From positions 1-37,871 of the forward strand of contig JBAQWV010000110.1 of NCBI GenBank assembly GCA_049299095.1: a stretch of DNA of 37,871 nucleotides, given 5' to 3'. The notes under the pieces are model-generated. The model did not search any database. It was given only the letters and a program-made list of their open reading frames with translations, and had not been told where the DNA came from. This stretch comes from JAAEKA01 sp049299095 (lineage in GTDB: Bacteria; Chloroflexota; Anaerolineae; JAAEKA01). Positions 1 through 8,995 of the stretch are shown piece by piece (position 1 is the stretch's first letter; the number at the start of each line of letters is the position of its first letter). The translations under genes were made by a program, and so were the position numbers.

Positions 1-112
1 CTCCAACTGAATACGCACTCCTCCCTGGCAAACCAGGACGATTTTGCTTGCCCATGTCTGGATCTATACTCGTTCAATTTGTAAAGCTACTTACCCACCA
101 TAATCACGGCTT
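1..112. other. Non-coding or decayed sequence upstream of the GAF kinase
   Basis: All three forward frames are closed here, by TAA at 82, TAA at 101 and TGA at 114. None of the short translations resembles the missing N-terminal half of the GAF domain that begins at 113. I see no clear promoter or Shine-Dalgarno sequence. The stretch may be a deletion or insertion junction or a decayed 5' end. Confidence 0.4.
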
Positions 113-3100
113 TTGAACCATGCCGAAAAAGGCAAACCAATCATTTTTCGGGGTGATGAATACGGTACGAGTAAACTGGAAGAGAAATTCAGCGAGCAAG
201 GCTTTAAAGTCGCTGTTGGGCAAAGAATTAAAGTTCCCTTGTTAATCGAGAACCACTGGATTGGTGTTTTAACTCTTGATAATGCTGACAAACCGCAGAT
301 TTATAATAAAACACAACAAGAATTACTAGCTTTGTTTGGGAACCAGGTAGCCAGCGCTTTAAAACGGGCATTCGATCAAGAAAGGAACGAGAAACTAAAA
401 GCTATCATTGCTAATGTTATGGAGCAAGCTACCAAGGGAGATCTGGATAGTCTTTTGACGGTTGTGCGTCAGCAACTTGGAAGCTTGATGGACGTTGCCA
501 ACTTTATGGCAGTAATGGTAGACCCAGATTCGTCCTTGCTGGATTTCCGGATTAATTATGACAACGACAAAAAACTTGAAAGGCAGTGGCGCGATCACAA
601 AAGCGGATTAGTGGGCTATCTGCTTGAGAGCGAAAAGAAAACTCTTTGGCTTCCTGATGACAAGGAAACTCCTTTTCGCAAAGAAAAAGATGTCAGCGAT
701 TGCGGGCATCCGTCTCGATGTTGGCTAGGAGTGCCCTTAAAAGTAGAGGATAATCGTATTATTGGCGCTCTAGTGGTTCAGCATTATGTTAATCCACGAC
801 AATACAACGAAAACCACCGCGATATCCTAGAAGCTGTCGCTAAGCAAATTGCCCGTACTGTACACTTCAGTGCTGAGAAGGAGCGGGAAGCTGTCAAAAG
901 CTATCGCAACAACCTCCTCGATCAATTGAAAACACACCTTCGCACGCTCCTTGATGAGCAAGAAGATGCCTTTTGGGCTTTACTGATGAAATTTATTTCA
1001 GACCGTTGTGGGCTGAGATTTAACCGGGTAAGTGTTTACTTAAAAGGCGATAAGTCTTTGCGTGGCCGTGCCGGTGTAGGCCAGCCTAACTCTGCGGAGG
1101 CTTACAAAGAGTGGCATTGCCTTTTTGAGCAGCATAAAGGTATATGGGATAAACCCTGTAATGGCGCTGATTTCTTTGAGGAGTTTGAAGAAAATGCAGG
1201 CAAAACTCCAACCTTTATCGGGAGCGCGATTAAGCAATGGCAACTTTCTTTGGATGATAGCTGTTGGCAAGCGGCGTTACGTTTCAATAAGTCGGAACTT
1301 GTGCCTCAGAAAGAATTGATCCTGCCAGCTCAATACCGGGAAGGTTTTGAACAAAATGCTGAAGCCAAGTGCGTGATCGTACCCTTAAAAACAGGGGACC
1401 AGGTTTTAGGACTTCTGTTAGCTGATAATGCCTTCAACAATGAACCGATTCGGGAAGATGTGTTGGCTACATTGGAGGCGATTACTGCTTATGCCGTAGG
1501 TTTGTGGCAAGAATGGGATTTAAAACGACGTAACTTGACCTTTGATCAAAGGCAACAATTAAACGATCTGCGCAACGACACCCTACAAAGTGATCAGAAA
1601 GAACTGCAATACAAACTACAACGGATCTGTGAAAAAGCGCGGATCATGTTTGAAGCCAGCAGCGTTGTCCTCTATCCACTAGCGGAAGATGGTGTGACCT
1701 ATCTCAGAGAACATATTGCACAGGTGGGCCTGGATCATGATAAAGCCAAGAAAGACTTTGCTCTTCGTCCTCGTCAGCATGGACTGTTTGCCTACGTAAA
1801 GCGCACAGGCACCGTTACTGTTTCTGATGTACAAGACAGCACACTTTATTTTGGCACTCCTCCCGGACCTCTCAAGGACCATGCCTTTATCCGGGATCAC
1901 GCCATTCAGTCCTTTTTCGGGATAGCATTACGGTCGTTGCTCACTGGCGATCCGTTAGGTGTGCTGTACATTAACCATCGTGAGCAGCATAATTTCACTT
2001 CGCAGGAAACAACCCTGGCTGAAGAAATTGCTAATATTGCTACATTGGTCTTGAGCGCGGCACGCGGAAACCAAGAAATGGTAGAGATACAACGCGCTCA
2101 GGAACTCAACCGTTTCCGCGATATTTTAGAGACGGCGCTTTCTCCTGATGCTGATGATACCAAAGTAGTCAGAGCCTTGCTAGCTAACATAGCAAAAGCT
2201 CTTCCTGCCACAGGACGTGTAGAGCTATTGATTAGAAGTGGAGATAACCAGGAGAGCGTACATGAATATCCTATAGAAACTGGTCAAAGTCTGGAGGAAT
2301 CTGAACTATCGTTTTCTGACGCAGTTGAGGCATATCAAGCCTTTAAAGAGCAAAAGCTAATTGCAATCCCACTGCAAAAACAAGCTGACGACGATGAAGA
2401 AATAAAGGCTGAACGGTTTTCCAGATTTGCAATACCTGTTTATGACAACAAAGAAATAATCGGCGTTTTGCGAACTATAGCCGCCACAGCGGGTAGCTTC
2501 GGTGCAAGAGACAAAACGCTCATAAGTGAGTTAGCCGGCACTGCTGGCCTGGTCGTAGGAAGTTTGCGTCGCCGGCACGGACTTCTTGAAGCGCTGCTTG
2601 AAGCGTGCGAGGAGATTACAAGCACTTCGTCATTAAAAGACACCCTAGACACTATCGTTGCTCAAGCTCGCAAAGCTGTTCCTGAAACAGATTCTGTGAC
2701 TGTGTGGTATCGTAACGAGCAAGGGATCGTGGTTGCCGGCGCTCAATCTGGTGTAAAAAAGGCTAAGTTTATTGTGGGAGCACCAACGCACTCGACAGTT
2801 GTTAATAATATTATGCAGCGCAATGAACCACTATGGGCTATTGAAGCAACAAAAGAAAAGTTGCTTGTGGGTGAGGGTTTTATCGAAACAGAAGGCGTCG
2901 TTTCGACAGCCGCCTTTCCTTTACTATATGAAGCTAAAGAGATCGGCGCACTTTTCTTCAATTATGGCAAGCCGCACTCCTTTACCCTTGAAGAGCGAAA
3001 GGTTTTTCCAATCTTTGCCGCGATCATTGCTACCAGCATTCGTGATGCGCAGTCGCTTGAAGCTGAGAAGCACAGCACACGGCGTCTGAAGGCAGCGCTG

Positions 3101-4306
3101 AAAGTTGCTCAAACCGCGGGCGAAGGGTGGGAGCGCCAGAAAGCTTTGCCTGCGATCCTGGATTCACTGCGCGAACACTTCGGAAAACACCTGGCGAACG
3201 CAACACCTTACCTGTTCCTTTACAACGCTCAATATAAGGTGCTGGAGCTGCCAGAAGAGATACGAAGCTATTATTCCCCCGCAGCCAATCATTCTGACCC
3301 GGTGCGGCTATCCCTTAACGAGTCGCGTATCATCTGCAAAGTCGTCAACGATTGGCTTAAGGGAGCAATGCAACGGGTCATTAACATTCCCGATGTGACT
3401 GACCAGAGTAAGTATAAGGGCTATGAGCGTCCGGATCTCAATACCCACTCCGAGCTTTGCGCGAGGCTGGGACCAGGTGACAAGCTGCTGGGGATCTTGG
3501 TGCTCAAGAGCGATCAAGTGAATGCCTTTGCTCAAGAAGATGAGCGTCTTTTTGAATTGGTTGCGGAGCAAGTCGCAGCGGCCCTGGATCGTGCCGAACA
3601 GGTACAGCAAAAACGCACAAGTGACTACATGGCCGGCGCTATGGCATGGGCCTCGGAGCTGGCACACGACATCAACGTGGATATTGGTTACATTCGCACG
3701 CGTGCATACCAACTTTATGACCAAGACCCCGGGATCACAGAACAGGGCAAGAAATGGGCTAAAGAAATAGACACCCGCGCGGATGAGCTCAAGGATAAAG
3801 CCAGAGACACCAGTGTCGAACGGACGTTGATTTTAACTCGGCTCGATGAATACTTGCCGAAGAAGATTCGGGATTGGCAAGCCCGTTCCTGCCCCAACAC
3901 GCACATCGTCTATGATTGGGGGGATGGTTCAACATTCGCAGGGATCTATCCAGAACTCCTCTGGCGGGCTGTGCGCCATCTGCTGCGAAACGCGATTCAA
4001 GCGATGCACTATGGCGGGCAGATTTGGTTGCGTTGTCGCCCCAGCGCTCCGAATCAAATTGAATTGCAGATCGAGAATAGCGGGCCAGATATCCCAGGGA
4101 AGGTGCGTCAGCGTCTTTTCCATGAGCCGTATTCCTCAAAAGACAAAGGGAGTGGGATGGGGGTACTGATCACAAAAATGCTGATTGAGGGAATGAATGG
4201 CGCCATCGAACTGTTGCCTTCACAGCCAAACCTTGGCCCGGTTTTCGCTATACGTCTGGCCCAAGCATTTGACGCTGAGCCTGAGGAGAAGCACGACGAT
4301 GCCTGA
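113..4306 (+). CDS. Multi-GAF sensor histidine kinase, N-terminus apparently truncated
   Basis: A cytoplasmic sensor kinase of 1397 residues with no membrane segment. I count about seven GAF-like units: a partial one (residues 1-90), then roughly 100-245, 280-455, 490-650, 655-820, 825-985 and 1000-1165, each ending in the usual 'iGvL' strand and final helix. A short dimerisation-like helix with SELAHDIN (His near 1185) follows, then a HATPase domain with N-box RHLLRNAIQAM (about 1285-1295), NSGPDIP and the glycine motif GSGMGV (about 1346). GAF domains bind small ligands or cofactors; the kinase probably passes phosphate to the receiver domains encoded directly downstream. The TTG start at 113 has no visible ribosome site and falls inside a GAF domain, so the 5' end is probably lost or mis-set. 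The next in-frame ATG is at 419. Composition is more A+T-rich than the genes after 7611. Confidence 0.8.
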   Translation: MNHAEKGKPIIFRGDEYGTSKLEEKFSEQGFKVAVGQRIKVPLLIENHWIGVLTLDNADKPQIYNKTQQELLALFGNQVASALKRAFDQERNEKLKAIIANVMEQATKGDLDSLLTVVRQQLGSLMDVANFMAVMVDPDSSLLDFRINYDNDKKLERQWRDHKSGLVGYLLESEKKTLWLPDDKETPFRKEKDVSDCGHPSRCWLGVPLKVEDNRIIGALVVQHYVNPRQYNENHRDILEAVAKQIARTVHFSAEKEREAVKSYRNNLLDQLKTHLRTLLDEQEDAFWALLMKFISDRCGLRFNRVSVYLKGDKSLRGRAGVGQPNSAEAYKEWHCLFEQHKGIWDKPCNGADFFEEFEENAGKTPTFIGSAIKQWQLSLDDSCWQAALRFNKSELVPQKELILPAQYREGFEQNAEAKCVIVPLKTGDQVLGLLLADNAFNNEPIREDVLATLEAITAYAVGLWQEWDLKRRNLTFDQRQQLNDLRNDTLQSDQKELQYKLQRICEKARIMFEASSVVLYPLAEDGVTYLREHIAQVGLDHDKAKKDFALRPRQHGLFAYVKRTGTVTVSDVQDSTLYFGTPPGPLKDHAFIRDHAIQSFFGIALRSLLTGDPLGVLYINHREQHNFTSQETTLAEEIANIATLVLSAARGNQEMVEIQRAQELNRFRDILETALSPDADDTKVVRALLANIAKALPATGRVELLIRSGDNQESVHEYPIETGQSLEESELSFSDAVEAYQAFKEQKLIAIPLQKQADDDEEIKAERFSRFAIPVYDNKEIIGVLRTIAATAGSFGARDKTLISELAGTAGLVVGSLRRRHGLLEALLEACEEITSTSSLKDTLDTIVAQARKAVPETDSVTVWYRNEQGIVVAGAQSGVKKAKFIVGAPTHSTVVNNIMQRNEPLWAIEATKEKLLVGEGFIETEGVVSTAAFPLLYEAKEIGALFFNYGKPHSFTLEERKVFPIFAAIIATSIRDAQSLEAEKHSTRRLKAALKVAQTAGEGWERQKALPAILDSLREHFGKHLANATPYLFLYNAQYKVLELPEEIRSYYSPAANHSDPVRLSLNESRIICKVVNDWLKGAMQRVINIPDVTDQSKYKGYERPDLNTHSELCARLGPGDKLLGILVLKSDQVNAFAQEDERLFELVAEQVAAALDRAEQVQQKRTSDYMAGAMAWASELAHDINVDIGYIRTRAYQLYDQDPGITEQGKKWAKEIDTRADELKDKARDTSVERTLILTRLDEYLPKKIRDWQARSCPNTHIVYDWGDGSTFAGIYPELLWRAVRHLLRNAIQAMHYGGQIWLRCRPSAPNQIELQIENSGPDIPGKVRQRLFHEPYSSKDKGSGMGVLITKMLIEGMNGAIELLPSQPNLGPVFAIRLAQAFDAEPEEKHDDA

Positions 4307-4760
4307 TTTTACGCAACCATCTTTTTCCCCTGCGTGGCGAATATTGGTTGTCGAGAATGCCCCAGATCAGCGTGCGGATGTCGTTGCTCTTCTGCGTTCA
4401 TGGGGCTATGAAGTCTGGACAGCTCACGCTGAGCCGAATGCGCCTGATCATCACATCGCCTTGTCTCGTCATGCCCATCAACAGCTACAGGATCACACCT
4501 GTCATCTCGTTCTGATGGATCTCCGGCTTAAAAGCGATGAAGACCCCGAAGATTTCAGCGGTGAAGACCTGGCTCAGGCCTTGCTGGAAGCATATCCTGA
4601 TGTAAAGATTATTTTTCATAGTGGTTACGCACAGCCACGTGTTTTGAAAGGCTGGCCTTGCTTCAACAAAGGCGGGGCTACAGAAGTTCTGAAAGAAACG
4701 ATTGAGCAGTTGTTGCTATGCCCACAGCCGCACACTCAAGATCAGGAGTTTGGACGATGA
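4299..4760 (+). CDS. Single-domain response regulator (receiver)
   Basis: A 153-residue CheY-like receiver with no output domain. It has the strand RILVVENA, the phospho-acceptor Asp74 in LVLMDLRL, Ser108 in IIFHSGY (the Ser/Thr switch position) and Lys124 in FNKGG. The acidic pair before helix 1 is reduced to a single Glu in VVEN. I chose ATG 4299 because GAGGAG lies just upstream (4282-4287) and it overlaps the kinase stop by 8 bases; the open frame extends back to 4197 but without a better start. Overlap at both ends implies translational coupling with the kinase and with the next gene. It probably acts as a phosphorelay intermediate or phosphate sink between the GAF kinase and the receiver-kinase-phosphoesterase protein. 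Confidence 0.85.
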   Translation: MPDFTQPSFSPAWRILVVENAPDQRADVVALLRSWGYEVWTAHAEPNAPDHHIALSRHAHQQLQDHTCHLVLMDLRLKSDEDPEDFSGEDLAQALLEAYPDVKIIFHSGYAQPRVLKGWPCFNKGGATEVLKETIEQLLLCPQPHTQDQEFGR

Positions 4761-7606
4761 GTAGTTTACCTAGTCCACTTCGCATTCTAGTGGTTGAAAA
4801 TCATCCGCAGCAGCGCGAAGATCTGGTCGGCCTTTTACAGGGATGGCAGTTGCAGGGATGGCGGTATGAAGTCTATACGGCAGAAGGCCGCGTGGGCGCG
4901 GACGATTTCTATCAATCTTTGCTCGATGATGCGATCAACAAAGCCAGGACACATCGCTGCCATTTGGCGATTGTCGATATGCGGTTGAAGGATGATAGCG
5001 ATTCGCGCGATACCAGCGGGCTCGCGCTCGTGCCACAACTCGCGCCGACGGTGTCGATTATCTATAGCGGAAAGGGCGATGTGGTTACTGTGAGCGAAGC
5101 ATTAGCCCCAGAGGACGAAGTCAGGAAAGATGTTCCGCTGCGCGCTTATAAGTTTATAGAAAAAGCAAGTGGTAAAGAATTGCTTAAGAAAGCGATTGAA
5201 AAGGCGGCGGGAGAAATTTGGCATCGGCGGGAAATCGAATTTGTTTCCTTCGCCGAGTTTACCTGCGAGGCATTAGCACAACGCCTCACTGCACTCGGCG
5301 ATGGCGAGATTCATGCCGATGAAGTCGAAGACATGCTCAGACGGTTGTTTCCTGGTGCCAAGCGGCTGAGGATTGAAGCAGTTAACGAGGCTCAACAAAA
5401 AGGGCTTTCTGTCCCGCGTGGACATTCCATTGTAGTCAAAGTCACGCAGGATGCGCATTTTTCCAGTTACGTGGTCAAATTGACAACGAAGCGTGAGCCT
5501 AAAGCATGGACAAACGTCTCAGATGAATTGACAACGACGCGTGAGGCTAAAGCATGGACAAACGTCTCAGATGAATTGAACCGCTTCAATCGTGTGCGTC
5601 CTTTCTTTACAGGACAGCGCTATGCCAGTGTTGTTGGGTCACCCATCAGACTGTGGAACTTGACCGGTATTGTTTATGAGTTTTTAGCTGGCGATGAGGA
5701 GCACCCTATCTGTTCCCTTGCTGACTACTATCGTGATAACCAGGCCGAAGCCATTAACAAAGTTCTGGATAATATTCGGCGTTTGTGGCGGCGTCTCTAT
5801 GAAACTCCTGTCCAACAGCGAAAGCCGGTCTTCCGAGCCTACGATGAGGCTTGGAATGAGAAACTGTCACAGCGTCTGATTGAATTCTCACCTTACCCAA
5901 CCCCCTACGCTGATGTTCTAGCCAAGCTTAACCTCCCTAATCCTTTCACCTGGATAGCCCAGAAGATCGCTCTGCAAGAAAATGGCACTTATCAAGATGG
6001 TGGCTTGCCTGACACCGCTTTTGCTATTTGTCATGGCGACCTGCACAGTGAGAACATCTTCACTGATACCCGACAAGATGTCTGGCTGATTGATTATGAG
6101 CGCACTGGAGAGGGCCCGCTGCTGCAGGATTTCACGGAGTTGGAAAACGATATTCTCACCAGTCTGGTCAATCTGCAAAGTACTGATACTAAACAATTTG
6201 CTCAACTGGTATGTGCATTGATTGAGCCTAAGAACCTAATACCAAAACAGCAGTTAGCCACTTTCTCGGCTCATAGCGAAGCTGGCAAGGCGTTTGAAGT
6301 TATTTGCGGATGGCGCGAGCTGGCAAGCTCAGTGCTTGGCGTCGGTGGAGGGGACAAACGGCAGTATTATTACGGCCTGCTTTTCAATGCGCTTTTCCGC
6401 TTAACCCTTTTGTGGCGCGAGCAAGGGGATGAAGCCTTTGTTGCATCAGTAAAGTTGTCTCAAGCCACCCGTTGCCTTATTTTGGCCGGTATGGTATGTC
6501 ATCGCCTCGATAATTGGACCAAATCATGGCCGTCTCAAGAATGGGAGGCTGTCTGTAGGACTACACATCATTCTATGGATGAATTGGCTATACTCCACCT
6601 TTCCGACATTCACTTAGGAACACATACCCAGGCGCAAGTCTATTGTTCTCAACTGGAAACGGATCTCCTAGACGGATTGGGCCAAAAAAGCCTGGATTAT
6701 CTTGTTCTGAATGGAGATATGGCAGACAAGGCTAATCCAGGTGAGTACGATGCAGCCTTGTGGTTGGTGGAACGTCTGATGAAGCAATTCCAACTCACCC
6801 CTGATCAGATCATCGTTGTTCCTGGCAATCACGATGTGAGCTATATTCAATCAAGAAGAGCCTACTCGCGGTTTGTGTTCGATCCGGTCGCGGATGAAGA
6901 CGAGGCGAAGCGCTCTATCGTGCAAGCCAATGGCCGTGCCATTTGTGACGACGAGACCGCCTACGAAGCAAGGCTTGAGCCTTTTGCCGACTTTTATCAG
7001 AAAGTACGCCAAAGCACCTACTCTCTCTCAAGAAATCAGCAAGCGATTGTACAAGTCTTTCCTGAGCACAAGCTGTTATTCTTAAGTTTGAATTCGGCGC
7101 ACGAAGTAGATCATTTTTACCAACAGCGTGCCAGCATCTTTGCACCAGCTTTAGCGCATGGACTTGATCAAATAAGCGCCGACTATAAGGATTGGTTGAA
7201 AATAGCAGTGTGGCATCATCCCCTTGGCGGCCCGGAGGCCATGAACACCGAATTTATGCAACAGCTTGCTGTACGTGGCTTCCAGATTTGTATGCACGGA
7301 CATATCCACGAAGCAATCGAGGACTATCATAAATTCGATGACCGGCTTGGGCTGCGTGTCATTGGCGCTGGAACGTTTGGCGCGCCGGTACGGCAGCAAA
7401 CTACGAGTATTCCTTTACAATACAACCTGATCACTCTCAATCCTAACGAGTGTTCGGTAAAAATTGAATCGCGCAAAAAGGAAAAACCGGAGGGAGCCTG
7501 GATGGCCGACGCGCGCTGGATCGAGAAACTTCGCAATCCACAGCCGTGGTACACCTTCAAAGTTAAGTGGGGATTCTGCATAGAGGATAAGGGGGGAAAG
7601 AGTTAG
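4757..7606 (+). CDS. Receiver / APH-like kinase / calcineurin-like phosphoesterase fusion
   Basis: A 949-residue, three-part protein. Residues 1-140 are a receiver: VVEN, Asp74 in AIVDMRL, Ser in IIYSGKG, Lys in KFIEKASG. A linker follows, then an aminoglycoside-phosphotransferase/choline-kinase-like fold (about 180-580) with the catalytic loop HGDLHSEN (His426, Asp428, Asn433) and metal-binding Asp446 in LIDYER, so it looks catalytically competent. Residues 610-930 are a calcineurin-like phosphoesterase with all metal motifs: SDIH (Asp617, His619), NGDMAD, GNHD, HHP and GHIH. The start is fixed by ATGA overlap with the response regulator. A 48-bp tandem duplication lies inside the kinase N-lobe. 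I recall an APH-like domain called TCAD9 in NTP-dependent conflict systems that this may match; I cannot test that here. Substrates of both catalytic domains are unknown. Confidence 0.85.
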   Translation: MSSLPSPLRILVVENHPQQREDLVGLLQGWQLQGWRYEVYTAEGRVGADDFYQSLLDDAINKARTHRCHLAIVDMRLKDDSDSRDTSGLALVPQLAPTVSIIYSGKGDVVTVSEALAPEDEVRKDVPLRAYKFIEKASGKELLKKAIEKAAGEIWHRREIEFVSFAEFTCEALAQRLTALGDGEIHADEVEDMLRRLFPGAKRLRIEAVNEAQQKGLSVPRGHSIVVKVTQDAHFSSYVVKLTTKREPKAWTNVSDELTTTREAKAWTNVSDELNRFNRVRPFFTGQRYASVVGSPIRLWNLTGIVYEFLAGDEEHPICSLADYYRDNQAEAINKVLDNIRRLWRRLYETPVQQRKPVFRAYDEAWNEKLSQRLIEFSPYPTPYADVLAKLNLPNPFTWIAQKIALQENGTYQDGGLPDTAFAICHGDLHSENIFTDTRQDVWLIDYERTGEGPLLQDFTELENDILTSLVNLQSTDTKQFAQLVCALIEPKNLIPKQQLATFSAHSEAGKAFEVICGWRELASSVLGVGGGDKRQYYYGLLFNALFRLTLLWREQGDEAFVASVKLSQATRCLILAGMVCHRLDNWTKSWPSQEWEAVCRTTHHSMDELAILHLSDIHLGTHTQAQVYCSQLETDLLDGLGQKSLDYLVLNGDMADKANPGEYDAALWLVERLMKQFQLTPDQIIVVPGNHDVSYIQSRRAYSRFVFDPVADEDEAKRSIVQANGRAICDDETAYEARLEPFADFYQKVRQSTYSLSRNQQAIVQVFPEHKLLFLSLNSAHEVDHFYQQRASIFAPALAHGLDQISADYKDWLKIAVWHHPLGGPEAMNTEFMQQLAVRGFQICMHGHIHEAIEDYHKFDDRLGLRVIGAGTFGAPVRQQTTSIPLQYNLITLNPNECSVKIESRKKEKPEGAWMADARWIEKLRNPQPWYTFKVKWGFCIEDKGGKS
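5480..5575 (+). repeat. 48-bp in-frame tandem duplication
   Basis: Two adjacent 48-base copies (5480-5527 and 5528-5575) differ at two positions (AAG/ACG and CCT/GCT codons). Each encodes 16 residues containing KAWTNVSDE. The duplication keeps frame and sits in the N-lobe of the APH-like kinase, just after the strand reading SYVVKL. Confidence 0.95.
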
Positions 7607-7610
7607 TACC

Positions 7611-8960
7611 ATGAGTTCCCATATCCTATACTACCGCGCCGAAATCGCCGCGCTCCTCTTCGACCTCCTGCGCGGCGGCGAGTCCGCGGCCATCGTCGGC
7701 TCGGCCAGCATGGGCAAGTCGCGGCTACTGCTCTTCTTGCAGCGCGCGGACGTACAACAGCACTACCTGGGCGAGGCCGCGGCTCACACCGTGTTGCTGC
7801 CCACGGACTGCAACCGTCTGGCCGAGAAGAGCGACTGGGGCCTGTACGAACTGCTGCTCACCGCGCTGATCGAAGGTCTGGGGAGCCGCCTGCCCGCGGC
7901 CACGCACGAATGGCTGAACGCGCTGCGCCGGGAGGCGATCACAGGCCGCAATGCGCTGCTGGCCCAGCGCCATCTGGAGTTGGCTACGCACACCCTGTGC
8001 CGCGACCACGGCCTGCGTCTGTGCTTCCTGCTCGACGAGTTCGATGAGAGCTATCGCACCCTGCCTGCCACTGCGCTGGCGAATCTGCGTGCCCTGCGCG
8101 ATGCAGATCGCTACCAGGTGTGCTTTGTGCTGCTGATGCGCGATCACCCCGGCCGGCTGCGCACCCGCGAAGACAGCGAAGGCTTCTACGAATTGCTGTC
8201 GCGCTCCGTGTTGGGGCTTAAGCCCTACCGCGACGCAGACGCGCGCCAGGTGATCGCGCAGATCGCCGCGCGCCGCGGCCGCGCCTGGCGCGAGGCCGAA
8301 ATTGCAACCATGTTGCGCCTCAGCGGCGGCCATCCCGGCTCGCTGGTGGCGCTTTCAGACGCGCTGACGCGCCAGCCTTTGCCCGCGGAGGCGGACGCGC
8401 AGCTGCGCTGGGCGCTGGCCCAGCCCGCGTTGGTCGAAGAATTTCGCAAGCTGTGGCAGGGCCTGGCCGAAGATGAACGCCTGGCGCTCAGCCGGCTGGC
8501 GCAGGGTATCGGCGCGCCTTATACCTTGCGTGAGGTGCTGGCGCTCAAGGGTTTGATCCGCGACGAAAACCGCGAACAGCCCATATTTTTCTCGCCCGCG
8601 TTCCACCAGTACGTGCTGGACGAAGGCGTGCTGAGCGCCAGCGCCTTGTGGCTGGACGAAGCCGCGGCCGTGGTATGGGTGGAGGGCAAGCGCATCGAGG
8701 ATCTCAGCAAGCTGGAGTATGAACTGCTGCGCTTGCTGTATCGCCGCCTCGGTCAGGTGTGCAGCCGCGACGACATCCTGTCCGCGTTGTATCCCACCGA
8801 GACGCTGGATGAAGACCATGCAGGCAGCGAAAATCGTATTGATTCGCTGGTGCGTCACCTGCGCCGGGCTATCGAGCCGGACGCCCGGCAGCCGCGCTAT
8901 CTGCTCACCGTACGCGGGCACGGCTATCGGCTGGTAGACACGCCCGCGCCGCTGGAGTAA
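7611..8960 (+). CDS. STAND-like P-loop ATPase with C-terminal OmpR-type winged helix
   Basis: A 449-residue protein. The Walker A motif is GSASMGKS (residues 30-37) and the Walker B is LCFLLDEFDE (about 137-146). Further on, SGGHPGSL matches the helical region common in AAA/STAND ATPases that bind via a 'GxP' motif. Residues about 345-445 form a Trans_reg_C winged helix (YELLRLLYRRLGQVCSRDD, then VRHLRRAIE and VRGHGYRL), the DNA-binding fold of OmpR/SARP regulators, here at the C-terminus. The likely role is an ATP-switched transcription regulator. It begins 4 bases after the phosphoesterase stop, suggesting the same operon, but its GC-rich codons contrast sharply with the three preceding genes. 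I chose ATG 7611; no strong Shine-Dalgarno sequence is visible. Target genes are unknown; self-regulation of the cassette is a guess. Confidence 0.8.
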   Translation: MSSHILYYRAEIAALLFDLLRGGESAAIVGSASMGKSRLLLFLQRADVQQHYLGEAAAHTVLLPTDCNRLAEKSDWGLYELLLTALIEGLGSRLPAATHEWLNALRREAITGRNALLAQRHLELATHTLCRDHGLRLCFLLDEFDESYRTLPATALANLRALRDADRYQVCFVLLMRDHPGRLRTREDSEGFYELLSRSVLGLKPYRDADARQVIAQIAARRGRAWREAEIATMLRLSGGHPGSLVALSDALTRQPLPAEADAQLRWALAQPALVEEFRKLWQGLAEDERLALSRLAQGIGAPYTLREVLALKGLIRDENREQPIFFSPAFHQYVLDEGVLSASALWLDEAAAVVWVEGKRIEDLSKLEYELLRLLYRRLGQVCSRDDILSALYPTETLDEDHAGSENRIDSLVRHLRRAIEPDARQPRYLLTVRGHGYRLVDTPAPLE

Positions 8961-8995
8961 CATCTCCCCCGTTGCTCACCCCTGACCGCCAGCCC

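Noticed and set aside
7725..8963. Two 202-codon minus-strand open frames opposite the STAND-like gene
   Set aside because: Gln/Ala/Arg-rich low-complexity translations with no motif, antisense to a gene with clear Walker and winged-helix motifs.
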